The notes: generated by a model from the letters alone, not told the origin. 40,986 nt of DNA from Gammaproteobacteria bacterium (GCA_016845205.1 JAERTA010000013.1:1-40986); one strand, 5' to 3'. Shown: positions 13,515 to 21,258, counted from the first letter of the stretch. Numbers and translations are program-made.

Positions 13515-14603
13515 TTAATCGTGTGGTTTGATCACACCGTTATCAACCTGAAAAACAAGTGGATTAACAGAGTCAAGGGTTGATAAATTATGACCGATAT
13601 CAGTCATGAAAGTCTGTACCTTTAGGCTTTGTAAAAATTGCAAAATAATGTTGATTTTTTTACTGTCTAATTCAGAAGATAAATCATCAATTAAAACGAT
13701 TGGTTTTGTTTTAAGATTAATCAATAACAACACTTGTGTTAACCAAAAAATAATTGACAACGTTTTTTGTTCGCCTCTTGATAAAAAACATTCTTTTTTA
13801 TTGTTAAATATAAAATTAATATTGGCTTTGTGTGATCCGTAATTTAAATATTTAGCTTTTAACAACGCTTGTTTATTTTTGTTTAAATATTGGTAAATGT
13901 TTTGTTCGTTGGTTTCATCTACTTCTTTTGGCCAGCCTGAAGAAAATTGATAATCAAATTGATCTAGTGAATCAATTAACACTTCTAATGATTTTGATTG
14001 CTCAGAAAGTGAGGTTTGTTTTAATTGTTGTAAATAATTTAGTCGGTTTTTGTTAATCGCTGCTGAAACTTTTGCTAACTCTAAAAACCAAAAATCTAGT
14101 GCTTCTGCTTGATTATTTATTAATAGGATGTTTATATTTTTTAAGACTTTATTGTAGGTTTTAAAGGTTTTAGCAGAGTCTTGTTTCACGTGAAACACAC
14201 CCCAATCTAAATAAGAGCGTTTATTTTTAGGTGTCCCATTAACAATAAATCCTTTGTCTGGTGTGATGATTTGAGTAGGTAATATTTGACTTAATTGAGA
14301 GGTGTTATTAACCCTTTGTTGGTTAATACTAATGGTGTTTTTATTTTTAGATTTTTCTAATTTTATTCTGCTATCGCCAACTTGGGCGCTTATCTGAAAT
14401 TGATCACAATCAAAACTAATAACCTCTTTAATTATTTTTGTTTTAAAAGAACGATTATGTCCTAAATAATAAATAGCTTCTATTAAACTGGTTTTACCTT
14501 GTGCATTGTTAGCAACAAACAAATTAATCCCTTTGGAAGGAGTGAGATATTGATTGGTTAAATTACGAAACTGGTGAATAGATAATTTATCAATAACAGC
14601 CAT
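13515..14603 (-). CDS. recF: DNA replication and repair protein RecF
   Basis: A 362-residue SMC-like ATPase that loads RecA at gaps with RecO and RecR. The N-terminus IHQFRNLTNQYLTPSKGINLFV is typical. Walker A reads ANNAQGKTS, with Ala where the first P-loop Gly normally sits. The signature LSRGEQKTLSIIFWL and Walker B PIVLIDDLSSELD are intact. The stretch is strikingly AT-rich and rich in Asn, Lys and Ile. Its start is 23 bases after dnaN stops. Confidence 0.95.
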   Translation of the reverse strand: MAVIDKLSIHQFRNLTNQYLTPSKGINLFVANNAQGKTSLIEAIYYLGHNRSFKTKIIKEVISFDCDQFQISAQVGDSRIKLEKSKNKNTISINQQRVNNTSQLSQILPTQIITPDKGFIVNGTPKNKRSYLDWGVFHVKQDSAKTFKTYNKVLKNINILLINNQAEALDFWFLELAKVSAAINKNRLNYLQQLKQTSLSEQSKSLEVLIDSLDQFDYQFSSGWPKEVDETNEQNIYQYLNKNKQALLKAKYLNYGSHKANINFIFNNKKECFLSRGEQKTLSIIFWLTQVLLLINLKTKPIVLIDDLSSELDSKKINIILQFLQSLKVQTFMTDIGHNLSTLDSVNPLVFQVDNGVIKPHD

Positions 14604-14626
14604 ATAAAGACCTAAGTATCAATAAA

Positions 14627-15730
14627 TTAAATTCGCATTGGCATAACAACATATTGATAGGTTTCATCATCAATACTGCTTAATAAGCAAGATTGGTTTT
14701 CACCGCCAGGTACCACCATGTTAATTTCATCTGTGGTTAGTTTTTCTAAAATAGAAATTAGATAATGGATATTAAAAGCAATTTCAATCTCTTTATCGAA
14801 ATTTTTAATGGCAATTTGTGTTTTAGCTTGTCCTCTTTCTGAATGAGAAAAAATATTAAGTTGAGCATCTTTAAAAGCTAGTTTAACCCCTTTAGTGCGC
14901 TCTTCAACAAAAATAGAAGCTTGCTGCAAGCTGTTTAAAAACTCTTGTCGATTAATCACAATTGTATTTTCATAATCTGTCGGAATGACTTGCGCATAAT
15001 TTGGAAAATTACCATCAATTAGTCGACTAATAATTGTCGTATTATCACTAACCAAATAAAAATAATTTTCCGAGAGGTGAATATCAACCTCTTCATGTTT
15101 ATTTTTGTTGAGTAACTTAGTAAGTTCTAACACTGCTTTTCTTGGAAGAATAACGGTTTTTTTGTTTTCTAAATTGTTACTTTGTTTAATTTCACCAATT
15201 GACAAACGGTGACCATCAGTTGCCACAACAGTAATACTATCTTGATCGACTTCAAAATACAGACCATTTAAATAAGCACGAATGTCTTGATTACCCATTG
15301 AAAAAGAAGTATTTTCAATGAGTGCTTTTAATGCATTACGTTTAACTTTAATAACATCAGAGTTTTCAATTTTAGGTAAGGAAGGAAAATCTTGATGATT
15401 AAACGCGTTAAGCTCAAAAGAGTTGTTATTAGTTTTGATATAAACTTTAGTTTCTTCAATGATAAATTGAATAATTGTTTCTTCTGGTAGTTTTCTAATA
15501 ATATCAATTAGATCTTTTGCATAAACAGTAAAACTAATTTCTTCTTGTGTATTAATAGAATGCGAAGCACGCAATTCTATTTCCATGTCTGTTGTTGTTA
15601 AAGTCAGCTGATTATTTTTTAATTGAATCAATACATGTGAAAGAATTGGTAGTGTTTGTTTTTTTTCAACAACACCAATAACTGTTTGTAATGGTTCTAG
15701 TAATTCCCTAACGGTTAATTGTGTGTTCAT
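14627..15730 (-). CDS. dnaN: DNA polymerase III beta sliding clamp
   Basis: A 367-residue sliding clamp of three topologically alike domains. Evidence: N-terminal LLEPLQTVIGVVEKKQTLPILSHVLI, VVATDGHRLSIGE and the C-terminal end YQYVVMPMRI, which forms part of the clamp-binding pocket. The ORF track starts at a TTG; the ATG at 15730 has AAGGA 7 bases upstream and is preferred. It follows dnaA across a 214-base AT-rich gap that may hold oriC. Confidence 0.98.
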   Translation of the reverse strand: MNTQLTVRELLEPLQTVIGVVEKKQTLPILSHVLIQLKNNQLTLTTTDMEIELRASHSINTQEEISFTVYAKDLIDIIRKLPEETIIQFIIEETKVYIKTNNNSFELNAFNHQDFPSLPKIENSDVIKVKRNALKALIENTSFSMGNQDIRAYLNGLYFEVDQDSITVVATDGHRLSIGEIKQSNNLENKKTVILPRKAVLELTKLLNKNKHEEVDIHLSENYFYLVSDNTTIISRLIDGNFPNYAQVIPTDYENTIVINRQEFLNSLQQASIFVEERTKGVKLAFKDAQLNIFSHSERGQAKTQIAIKNFDKEIEIAFNIHYLISILEKLTTDEINMVVPGGENQSCLLSSIDDETYQYVVMPMRI

Positions 15731-15944
15731 CAAAAAATCCTTTTTATTAAATAATTATTGTTATTATTAGTGACATTTATTTTGTTAATAACTAATCTTT
15801 TTCTTTAAAAAACAGTTTGTTAAGTTGTTGATAGTAGCTAACCATTTTATGTAAAAATCAAGTGGTTATGTTTATAAATTTTGTGGATTTGTTAAGTTAT
15901 TAAAGTTATCGACAATTAGCTGGATAACTGTTTGTGTATAGTGT
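15731..15944. other. Candidate replication origin between dnaA and dnaN
   Basis: A noncoding AT-rich gap with a cluster of DnaA-box-like nonamers near the dnaA end: AAATCCACA at 15882-15890 (minus), TTATCGACA at 15906-15914 (plus), TTATCCAGC at 15919-15927 (minus) and CTATACACA at 15933-15941 (minus). Two have one mismatch and two have two mismatches to TTATNCACA. TTTGTTAAGTT occurs twice, with A/T-rich flanks suitable for unwinding. The same gap must hold the dnaN promoter, so DnaA autoregulation is an alternative. Confidence 0.45.
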
Positions 15945-17252
15945 TTATAAGTTAGCTAATTTTAGTTTAATTAAATCGTAGTCATTCTTTGTTGACGCCT
16001 CTTCTAGTAGTTTTTTCTCTATTTTATCAATACTGTGTAGAACGGTGGAATGATCCCTGTTTCCAAAATGTTTTCCAATTTTTGTTAAAGATAGGGTGGT
16101 GAGCTCATGAGCGATAAAAACAGCCATTTGTCTAGCCAAAACTGTGTGTTGTTTTCGACTTTTTGAGCTTAAATCTGAAACAGTAATAGCGTAATGTTTT
16201 GCTGTTTCTTTTTGTATGTCGTTAATGTCAATGTTTTTAACCTGGGGTTTAATTAGGTCCCCCAATGCACTTTCAACAACTTCTTTAGAGATAAATGAGT
16301 GGTCAATTTTAGAGAAGTCAACAAAGGCTTTGAGTTTTAGTAGCGCGCCTTCAAGGTCCCTAACATTTGAAGTAATGTGTCCAGCAATAAACAAGGCGGT
16401 GTCTTCTGTTAAGTTGATGTTGATTTTATCATTGTGTGCTTTTTTTAATAAAATTGCCGCGCGCATTTCTAATTCTGGCGGCGTTAAATGCAAGTTTAAA
16501 CCTTGAGAAAATCTTGTTTTTAAACGTTCTTCTAATGAGCGAATATTTTTAGGTGGTTGGTCGCAAGTAAAAATAATCTGTTTTTTGGTGTTAAACAAAA
16601 AGTTAAAAATATGAAAAAATTCTTCTTGTGATTTTTCTTTTCCTGCAATTAGATGGATGTCATCAACCAACAGCAAGTCTGCTGATTGATAATAAGCCTT
16701 GATGTCTTCAATGGTGTTGTGGCGCAAACTGGTGGTGATGTTCCTAACAAAATCCATGAGTGGCACATAAATTACCTTTGCGTTTGGATTTTTTTCTTTG
16801 GCCAAATGACCTGCAGCCTGCATTAAATGGGTTTTTCCAAGGCCAGACCCACCATAAATAATAAAAGGATTGTAAGGCGAGGCTTTGATGTTTTCAGCAA
16901 TTTGTCGAGTGGCGCCGTAGGCCATTTGGTTGGCGTTACCTAGCACTAAGTGATCAAAGGTATATTCTGGAAATAGTGGCGTGCTGTGTTGTTTTGGAGC
17001 TTTAACTTCGGCTGTTGGTTGCGTTGAAACACCAATATAAATTTTAAGATTTTTACTGTGTTGTGCAACGGCACTTTTAATTTCTTGTTTTAAGTTTTTG
17101 TTAATGTAGTTTTTAACCGACGTACTTGGTGCCAAGAGCGAAAGATTGGTCTCATCTTCGATAGCCTTTAAGGGCTGTACCCAAACACTGAAGGTCGCCA
17201 GTGGCAAAGTGTCTTTTAAGGTGTTGAGGCATTTTTCCCAGGTTTTTGACAT
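15945..17252 (-). CDS. dnaA: Chromosomal replication initiator DnaA
   Basis: A 435-residue AAA+ initiator. Domain I is at about 1-85; Walker A is YGGSGLGKTHLMQA and Walker B LLLVDDIHLIAGK. The C-terminal DNA-binding domain carries the DnaA signature GNRDHSTVLHSIDKI. It melts oriC and recruits DnaB; DciA encoded at 523 may assist loading. It heads dnaA-dnaN-recF-gyrB. Upstream lies yqhA instead of the common rpmH. Confidence 0.99.
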   Translation of the reverse strand: MSKTWEKCLNTLKDTLPLATFSVWVQPLKAIEDETNLSLLAPSTSVKNYINKNLKQEIKSAVAQHSKNLKIYIGVSTQPTAEVKAPKQHSTPLFPEYTFDHLVLGNANQMAYGATRQIAENIKASPYNPFIIYGGSGLGKTHLMQAAGHLAKEKNPNAKVIYVPLMDFVRNITTSLRHNTIEDIKAYYQSADLLLVDDIHLIAGKEKSQEEFFHIFNFLFNTKKQIIFTCDQPPKNIRSLEERLKTRFSQGLNLHLTPPELEMRAAILLKKAHNDKININLTEDTALFIAGHITSNVRDLEGALLKLKAFVDFSKIDHSFISKEVVESALGDLIKPQVKNIDINDIQKETAKHYAITVSDLSSKSRKQHTVLARQMAVFIAHELTTLSLTKIGKHFGNRDHSTVLHSIDKIEKKLLEEASTKNDYDLIKLKLANL

Positions 17253-17341
17253 AGGTTTTTATCTAGCAAAGAAAAAAGAAATAAGTGTAAATATTTCCAC
17301 TATTTTCTATCTTAATATTGGGTTTAAATTAAAATTAATAA

Positions 17342-17361
17342 TGATATACTAAAGCTTTAGT
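17342..17361 (+). promoter_or_regulatory. Extended -10 promoter of yqhA with overlapping palindrome
   Basis: TGATATACT matches an extended -10, and it runs into the perfect 12-bp palindrome CTAAAGCTTTAG (17350-17361), which covers the expected transcription start. AGGAG follows before the ATG at 17383. Confidence 0.5.
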
Positions 17362-17382
17362 TTTTGCACAGGAGTTGTACAA

Positions 17383-17901
17383 ATGGGGTTGGTTGAGAAG
17401 ATTTTTGAAAAGCTGTTGTGGAATTCTCGCCACATGGTTTTGGTGGCTGTTATATCTTCAGCGTTGTTGTCACTACTTTTGTTTGTCATTACTGCGCTTG
17501 ATGTTGCCAGTTTGCTGTCACATGCTGGTGATTACATGGGTGCATCAGGTGAAGAAAGAAAAGCGTTGAAAATTGAGATGGTGGCCCATACGGTTGGCGC
17601 TATTGATGGTTTTTTGTTGGCAACGATTCTAATGATTTTTTCCCTAGGCTTGTACGAGTTGTTTATTAGTGATATTGATGTAGCAAAAGACAGCGGACAA
17701 TCCTCTAAAGTGTTGGTGATTAATTCCCTGGATGACCTTAAATCAAAATTAGCCAAAGTGATCTTGATGATTTTAGTAGTGACGTTTTTTGAGGTATCAC
17801 TATCAATGAGCTTTACCGGTGCGCTTGATTTGGTGTATTTTTCTCTTGGTATTTTAATGGTTTCTTTGGCGCTTTATTTTGGCTCAAAATCAAAGCACTG
17901 A
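17383..17901 (+). CDS. yqhA: YqhA/UPF0114 family membrane protein
   Basis: A 172-residue inner-membrane protein with about four hydrophobic segments: VLVAVISSALLSLLLFVI, DGFLLATILMIFSLGLYELFIS, a segment after SLDDLKSKLAKVI, and FSLGILMVSLALYFG. The order and the conserved-looking GLYELFISDID and DLKSKLAKV match UPF0114 (YqhA), whose molecular function is not firmly established. AGGAG lies 9 bases from the ATG. It is divergent from dnaA and stands upstream of tpiA with a 57-base gap. Confidence 0.8.
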   Translation: MGLVEKIFEKLLWNSRHMVLVAVISSALLSLLLFVITALDVASLLSHAGDYMGASGEERKALKIEMVAHTVGAIDGFLLATILMIFSLGLYELFISDIDVAKDSGQSSKVLVINSLDDLKSKLAKVILMILVVTFFEVSLSMSFTGALDLVYFSLGILMVSLALYFGSKSKH

Positions 17902-17958
17902 TTGATTTTTATAGCCAAATAGCGTAACATTGCTTGTTTTTTTATAGTAAACAATATT

Positions 17959-18705
17959 ATGCGTCAAACAATCGTTGCAGGCAACTGGAAAATGAATGGC
18001 TCTAAAGAGTCAGTTAGCAATTTAGTAACCGGTATTCTAGCCGGTATGGCAGAGGTTCAATCAAAGGTAATTGTATGTGCACCTTTTCCTTATTTATCAG
18101 AAGTTGAGGCCTTGGCCACACACTCTCAGTTACAGGTGGGTGCACAAAATCTTAATGTAAATGCTTCTGGCGCCTTTACTGGTGAAGTTAGTGCAGACAT
18201 GATTAAAGATTTTGGTGTTCAGTATGTTATTGTTGGCCACTCAGAGCGCAGAAGTCTATATGGTGAGACTGATGATGTTGTGGCTGAAAAGGTTCAGGTG
18301 GCATTAGACAATGGCCTAACCCCACTATTTTGTATTGGCGAACTGCTAGAAGAGAGAGAGTCGGGCAACACTGAGGCCGTGGTTTCTCGTCAAATTAACG
18401 CAGTGATTGATCGCGTAGGTGTTGAGGCATTTAAAAACATTATTGTGGCTTATGAGCCAGTTTGGGCAATTGGCACAGGTGTTACTGCTACGCCAGAGCA
18501 AGCGCAAGACACACACGCTTTTATTCGTAGTCTGTTGGCAGACCACGACAGTGATATTGCTCAATCAACGCCTATTCTTTATGGCGGCAGCATGAACCCT
18601 GCGAACGCTGAAGAACTTATTGCCTGTGAAGATATTGATGGTGGCTTGATTGGTGGCGCATCGCTTAAAGCAGAAGATTTTTTGCGTATTTGTAAAGCGG
18701 GCTAG
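17959..18705 (+). CDS. tpiA: Triosephosphate isomerase
   Basis: A 248-residue TIM barrel interconverting dihydroxyacetone phosphate and glyceraldehyde-3-phosphate in glycolysis, gluconeogenesis and the Calvin cycle. Catalytic residues are visible: NWKMNG (Lys), GHSERR (His) and YEPVWAIGTG (Glu), plus the phosphate-binding GGS and GGASL loops. The secG ATG begins 2 bases after its stop. Confidence 0.98.
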   Translation: MRQTIVAGNWKMNGSKESVSNLVTGILAGMAEVQSKVIVCAPFPYLSEVEALATHSQLQVGAQNLNVNASGAFTGEVSADMIKDFGVQYVIVGHSERRSLYGETDDVVAEKVQVALDNGLTPLFCIGELLEERESGNTEAVVSRQINAVIDRVGVEAFKNIIVAYEPVWAIGTGVTATPEQAQDTHAFIRSLLADHDSDIAQSTPILYGGSMNPANAEELIACEDIDGGLIGGASLKAEDFLRICKAG

Positions 18706-18707
18706 TT

Positions 18708-19055
18708 ATGTCATTTCAAGTTATCCTTATTATTCATGTGTTGCTGGCACTGGGCTTGGTTGCATTAATTTTAATGCAACATGGCAAGGGTGCAGACGCA
18801 GGTGCTGCTTTTGGTGCGGGCTCGGCAGGTTCTGTATTTGGTGCACGCGGCGCCAATTCTTTTTTGTACAAGCTAACAGCAGGTGTTGCTACTGGTTTCT
18901 TTTTAACCAGTTTAACGCTGGCTTATTTAGCAACCAATGAATCCAGTACAGCAGATGAGCCACAAAGTGTTATGGATACCGTTGTGATAGAGCCAGTAGC
19001 CCCATCAGACGTACCTATGATCGACACTAAAATTAGCGACATTCCCAACGAGTAA
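18708..19055 (+). CDS. secG: SecG subunit of the Sec translocon
   Basis: A 115-residue protein with two membrane segments (about 3-22 and 52-74) separated by the Gly/Ala-rich cytoplasmic loop GAAFGAGSAGSVFGARGANSF, the family signature. SecG helps SecYE in protein export. It has an acidic C-terminal tail of unknown importance. It is coupled to tpiA and followed 15 bases later by tRNA-Leu, a conserved trio. Confidence 0.96.
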   Translation: MSFQVILIIHVLLALGLVALILMQHGKGADAGAAFGAGSAGSVFGARGANSFLYKLTAGVATGFFLTSLTLAYLATNESSTADEPQSVMDTVVIEPVAPSDVPMIDTKISDIPNE

Positions 19056-19070
19056 GCTCTAGACCTTATT

Positions 19071-19156
19071 GCCGATGTGGCGGAATTGGTAGACGCGCTA
19101 CCTTGAGGGGGTAGTGAGCTACGCTCGTGCCAGTTCGACTCTGGCCATCGGCACCA
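19071..19156 (+). tRNA. tRNA-Leu (anticodon GAG)
   Basis: Acceptor strands GCCGATG and CATCGGC pair perfectly; the anticodon stem CTACC/GGTAG encloses the loop TTGAGGG with anticodon GAG. A long variable arm, as required for a class II tRNA-Leu, and a T arm (GTTCGACTC) follow. The CCA end is encoded. Confidence 0.97.
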
Positions 19157-19164
19157 TTTTTATT

Positions 19165-19192
19165 TTTACTTGTTATTTTTGTATTGTATAAT
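19165..19192 (+). promoter_or_regulatory. Possible promoter of the first secreted-protein gene
   Basis: A perfect TATAAT (19187-19192) preceded by TTTACT at 16 bases, about 30 bases upstream of the ATG at 19224 and just past the tRNA. Confidence 0.45.
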
Positions 19193-19223
19193 TTAAAGCA
19201 GATTTAACCTAATCCTGAGAAGA

Positions 19224-19790
19224 ATGAAGTTTTTACCTGTTTTATTAATATTGTCCTCAAGTACAGCTAGTGCATTTTGGGGTGGAAGTAACACTAATTG
19301 GATGCCATTTGGTACGGGCACCGGATACAACAATCAATCACCTTGGAGCAACAATTCTAATTGGAATCCTTTTGGTACTGGTGGAAACTGGAGCCCTAGA
19401 AACGATGCGGCTAATTTAAGTCGTTATGGTGCACGTCCTAAAACGCTTATAAAATATCGGAAAGACCCAAGGTTTCAAGTCAGTAACACCATTCCTGAAA
19501 TTCATAATAGAATAAGACCTTCTAATTGGTTAACAGAAACTGACTTTGCCTCCACCATAAAAGACACGGGCGATCAGGACAAAGCCTTTGTTGTTGACGA
19601 TTTTGCAGCTTTTGGTTTGTCAGAAGGTTATGCGCGTGCCAAGGCAGAAACGTTTGGTGTTGGTAGAGTATTGAGAGACCACGCTTCACAACACACAAAT
19701 GATATTTTTGGTGATAGGGGTGCTATTTATGGCAAGCAAGGCTATGCACTTTCACCCGCCGCTTCATCAACACAAAAAATAGACAATTAA
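19224..19790 (+). CDS. Exported protein with Asn-Trp-x-Pro-Phe repeats, unknown function
   Basis: I do not recognise a characterised family. The 188-residue product has a Sec signal peptide with likely cleavage ASA|F after residue 17. The mature N-terminus is Trp/Asn/Gly-rich, with NWMPFGTGTG, NWNPFGTGG and NWSP segments. The C-terminal two-thirds is more ordinary, with a stretch LSEGYARAKAETFG that recalls the AKGYADAKA repeats of the next gene. Composition and context suggest an extracytoplasmic structural or coat protein. GAGAAG precedes the ATG and a terminator follows. Confidence 0.75.
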   Translation: MKFLPVLLILSSSTASAFWGGSNTNWMPFGTGTGYNNQSPWSNNSNWNPFGTGGNWSPRNDAANLSRYGARPKTLIKYRKDPRFQVSNTIPEIHNRIRPSNWLTETDFASTIKDTGDQDKAFVVDDFAAFGLSEGYARAKAETFGVGRVLRDHASQHTNDIFGDRGAIYGKQGYALSPAASSTQKIDN

Positions 19791-19815
19791 ACTAACAACT
19801 TAAAAACATGACGGT

Positions 19816-19842
19816 AAAAACCAGCCTTTGCGCTGGTTTTTT
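19816..19842 (+). terminator. Intrinsic terminator after the first secreted-protein gene
   Basis: AAAAACCAGC pairs with GCTGGTTTTT around a six-base loop and is followed by T residues. Confidence 0.85.
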
Positions 19843-20166
19843 ATTGCCCTAAACAAAAAAAACCAATTTAATTGTTATGGCTTTTCGAAAAACAATATCT
19901 TTTTAAAGGGGAGATTCATTTTTTATAAAATTTTTTAAATGACACCCTATAGTTGGATCTTTTTTAACCAAAACACCCATTAATAGACCTTTAAGACCTT
20001 TAAATTGAAGTGTTTTCACCTGGAGTTTAGCTGCTTTTGATCATTTTTCAGCTATTTTTTAGGTCGTTTTCATTATTTTCAATATTTTTAAATTTTAATA
20101 AAGTCATTAATATCAATGGTTTTAAGGGTTGCTGTGAATATTTTGCAAATTAATATTAGAATATAA
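19843..20166. other. AT-rich noncoding stretch
   Basis: No credible coding region on either strand. It holds only short A/T runs and a tandem AGACCTTTA repeat near 19987. With the downstream promoter and leader it forms a 495-base gene-free gap (19791-20285). Confidence 0.6.
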
Positions 20167-20194
20167 TTGACTTCTAATATAGTTAATGTATAAT
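20167..20194 (+). promoter_or_regulatory. Strong sigma-70 promoter of the WGPF-repeat gene
   Basis: TTGACT and TATAAT are separated by 16 bases, the best sigma-70 match I found in the window. The predicted start near 20201 gives an 80-85 base leader with an AGAC/GTCT mini-stem and a near-ideal CTAGGAG ribosome site before the ATG at 20286. Confidence 0.75.
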
Positions 20195-20285
20195 GCACAC
20201 CTATCAAGACGGCTCAAGTCTGATACTTAAAACCTCTCAATAATGAGTGTGTTAAATTTAAAAATAATTAATCTAGGAGATTAAC

Positions 20286-20801
20286 ATGAAAAAAATTATC
20301 GCTATCGCTACTTTAGTAGCTGCTACATCAGCTTCTGCTGGTTTTTTTGGTAACAACAACGACTCTAACTGGGGTCCATTCAACGGTTCTAACAACTGGG
20401 GTCCTTTCGATTCAGGTTCTAACTTTGGTCCAATGAACGGTGGTTCTAACTGGGGTCCTTTCTCTGGTGGTAACAACATGGGTCCATTCAACGGTGGTTC
20501 TAACGCTGGTCCTTTCAACGGTGCTTCTAACTGGGGTCCATTCAAGGGTGGTAACAACTGGTTAAACAACACTGATTTCGGTCTTAAGTTTGACACTAAG
20601 AACACAACTGACACTAACGCTTCTGGCGCTGCTGACGGTTCTGCTAAAGGTGTTGCTGACGCTAACGCTAAAGGTGTAGCAGACGCTTACGCTAAAGGTC
20701 AAGCAGATGCATTCGCTAAGGCACAAGCTGACGCTTACGCTAAAGGTTATGCAGATGCTAAAGCTGCAGGTACTGCAACTTCAACTGAAGTAGCTAAGTA
20801 A
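20286..20801 (+). CDS. Exported two-block repeat protein (WGPF and AKGxADA repeats), possible sulfur-globule-type coat protein
   Basis: A 171-residue protein with a Sec signal, likely cleaved ASA|G after residue 18. Residues about 25-85 are seven imperfect units of the form N-W/F/M/A-G-P-F/M-x-x-G-S/N. Residues about 115-160 are five 8-residue units AKG-x-ADA-x with aromatic or polar variable positions. No Cys is present. The Asn/Gly/aromatic-rich mature part resembles in style the sulfur globule envelope proteins of purple sulfur bacteria; this is inference from composition and context. Biased GGT/GCT/AAC codons, a strong promoter, an excellent Shine-Dalgarno and a UUCG terminator all suggest high expression. 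Confidence 0.8.
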   Translation: MKKIIAIATLVAATSASAGFFGNNNDSNWGPFNGSNNWGPFDSGSNFGPMNGGSNWGPFSGGNNMGPFNGGSNAGPFNGASNWGPFKGGNNWLNNTDFGLKFDTKNTTDTNASGAADGSAKGVADANAKGVADAYAKGQADAFAKAQADAYAKGYADAKAAGTATSTEVAK

Positions 20802-20836
20802 TTGATTACTTAACCTCGCTAGCATTATTTAGTGGG

Positions 20837-20851
20837 CTAAGCCTGGCTTAG
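20837..20851. repeat. Perfect palindrome in the 3' region of the WGPF-repeat gene
   Basis: CTAAGCC-T-GGCTTAG, a 7+1+7 palindrome between the stop codon and the terminator. It could stabilise the transcript 3' end or be a protein-binding site. Confidence 0.5.
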
Positions 20852-20870
20852 ATCATTAAAAAGCAAAGCT

Positions 20871-20899
20871 AAAAAGCCACTCTTCGGAGTGGCTTTTTT
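20871..20899 (+). terminator. Strong intrinsic terminator (UUCG tetraloop)
   Basis: AAGCCACTC-TTCG-GAGTGGCTT with flanking A and T runs, a classic very stable terminator. Confidence 0.95.
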
Positions 20900-20955
20900 A
20901 TACACAAACAACATAATATGTATCTTGGGGACATATACTTATACAAGGAAATATT

Positions 20956-21216
20956 ATGAAAACATTAATAACAATTGCTACATTGGTAGCTGCTACATCA
21001 GCTTTGGCTGATTTTCATCCAAACACATACGACTGGAATAACGACATGGTTGCACCAACTGTAGAGTCTACTGCAACGCCAGCCGCTTTAGTTGTTATGC
21101 AACAGCCACAAACAAGAATGGCTTATACTCAAGACAACGGTATCTTTGGATACAACCCATACAACATTATGGATCCTCGTTGGATGCTAGAAGAGATGAG
21201 CAATGTTATCGACTAA
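20956..21216 (+). CDS. Small exported protein sharing the signal peptide of the WGPF-repeat protein
   Basis: An 86-residue product of unrecognised family. The signal peptide MKTLITIATLVAATSALA is nearly identical to that of the upstream repeat protein (IATLVAATSA in both; an 18-base identical DNA stretch), while the mature parts do not resemble each other. The mature ~68 residues are Asn/Tyr/Met/Pro-rich (FGYNPYNIMDPRWM) without Cys. AAGGA lies 6 bases from the ATG. The inverted repeat ATATGT/ACATAT (20916-20936) sits in its upstream region. Confidence 0.75.
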   Translation: MKTLITIATLVAATSALADFHPNTYDWNNDMVAPTVESTATPAALVVMQQPQTRMAYTQDNGIFGYNPYNIMDPRWMLEEMSNVID

Positions 21217-21237
21217 ATAAATATTGTGTTGATTTTG

Positions 21238-21258
21238 AGGCCGTATTACTTGCGGCCT
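21238..21258 (+). terminator. Weak hairpin between the 86-aa and 92-aa exported-protein genes
   Basis: AGGCCG pairs with CGGCCT around a nine-base loop and is followed by an interrupted T-rich stretch. It may attenuate rather than fully stop transcription. Confidence 0.5.

Noticed and set aside
20360-20570. Short regularly spaced DNA repeats that could suggest a CRISPR array
   Set aside because: The repeats are in frame, vary at codon level and encode the protein repeats; spacers and a constant repeat length are absent.
20273-20614. Minus-strand ORF of Pro/Leu-rich repeats (LPPLNGPQLE units)
   Set aside because: It is the exact antisense shadow of the WGPF repeats; it has no ribosome site and lies opposite a strongly signalled gene.
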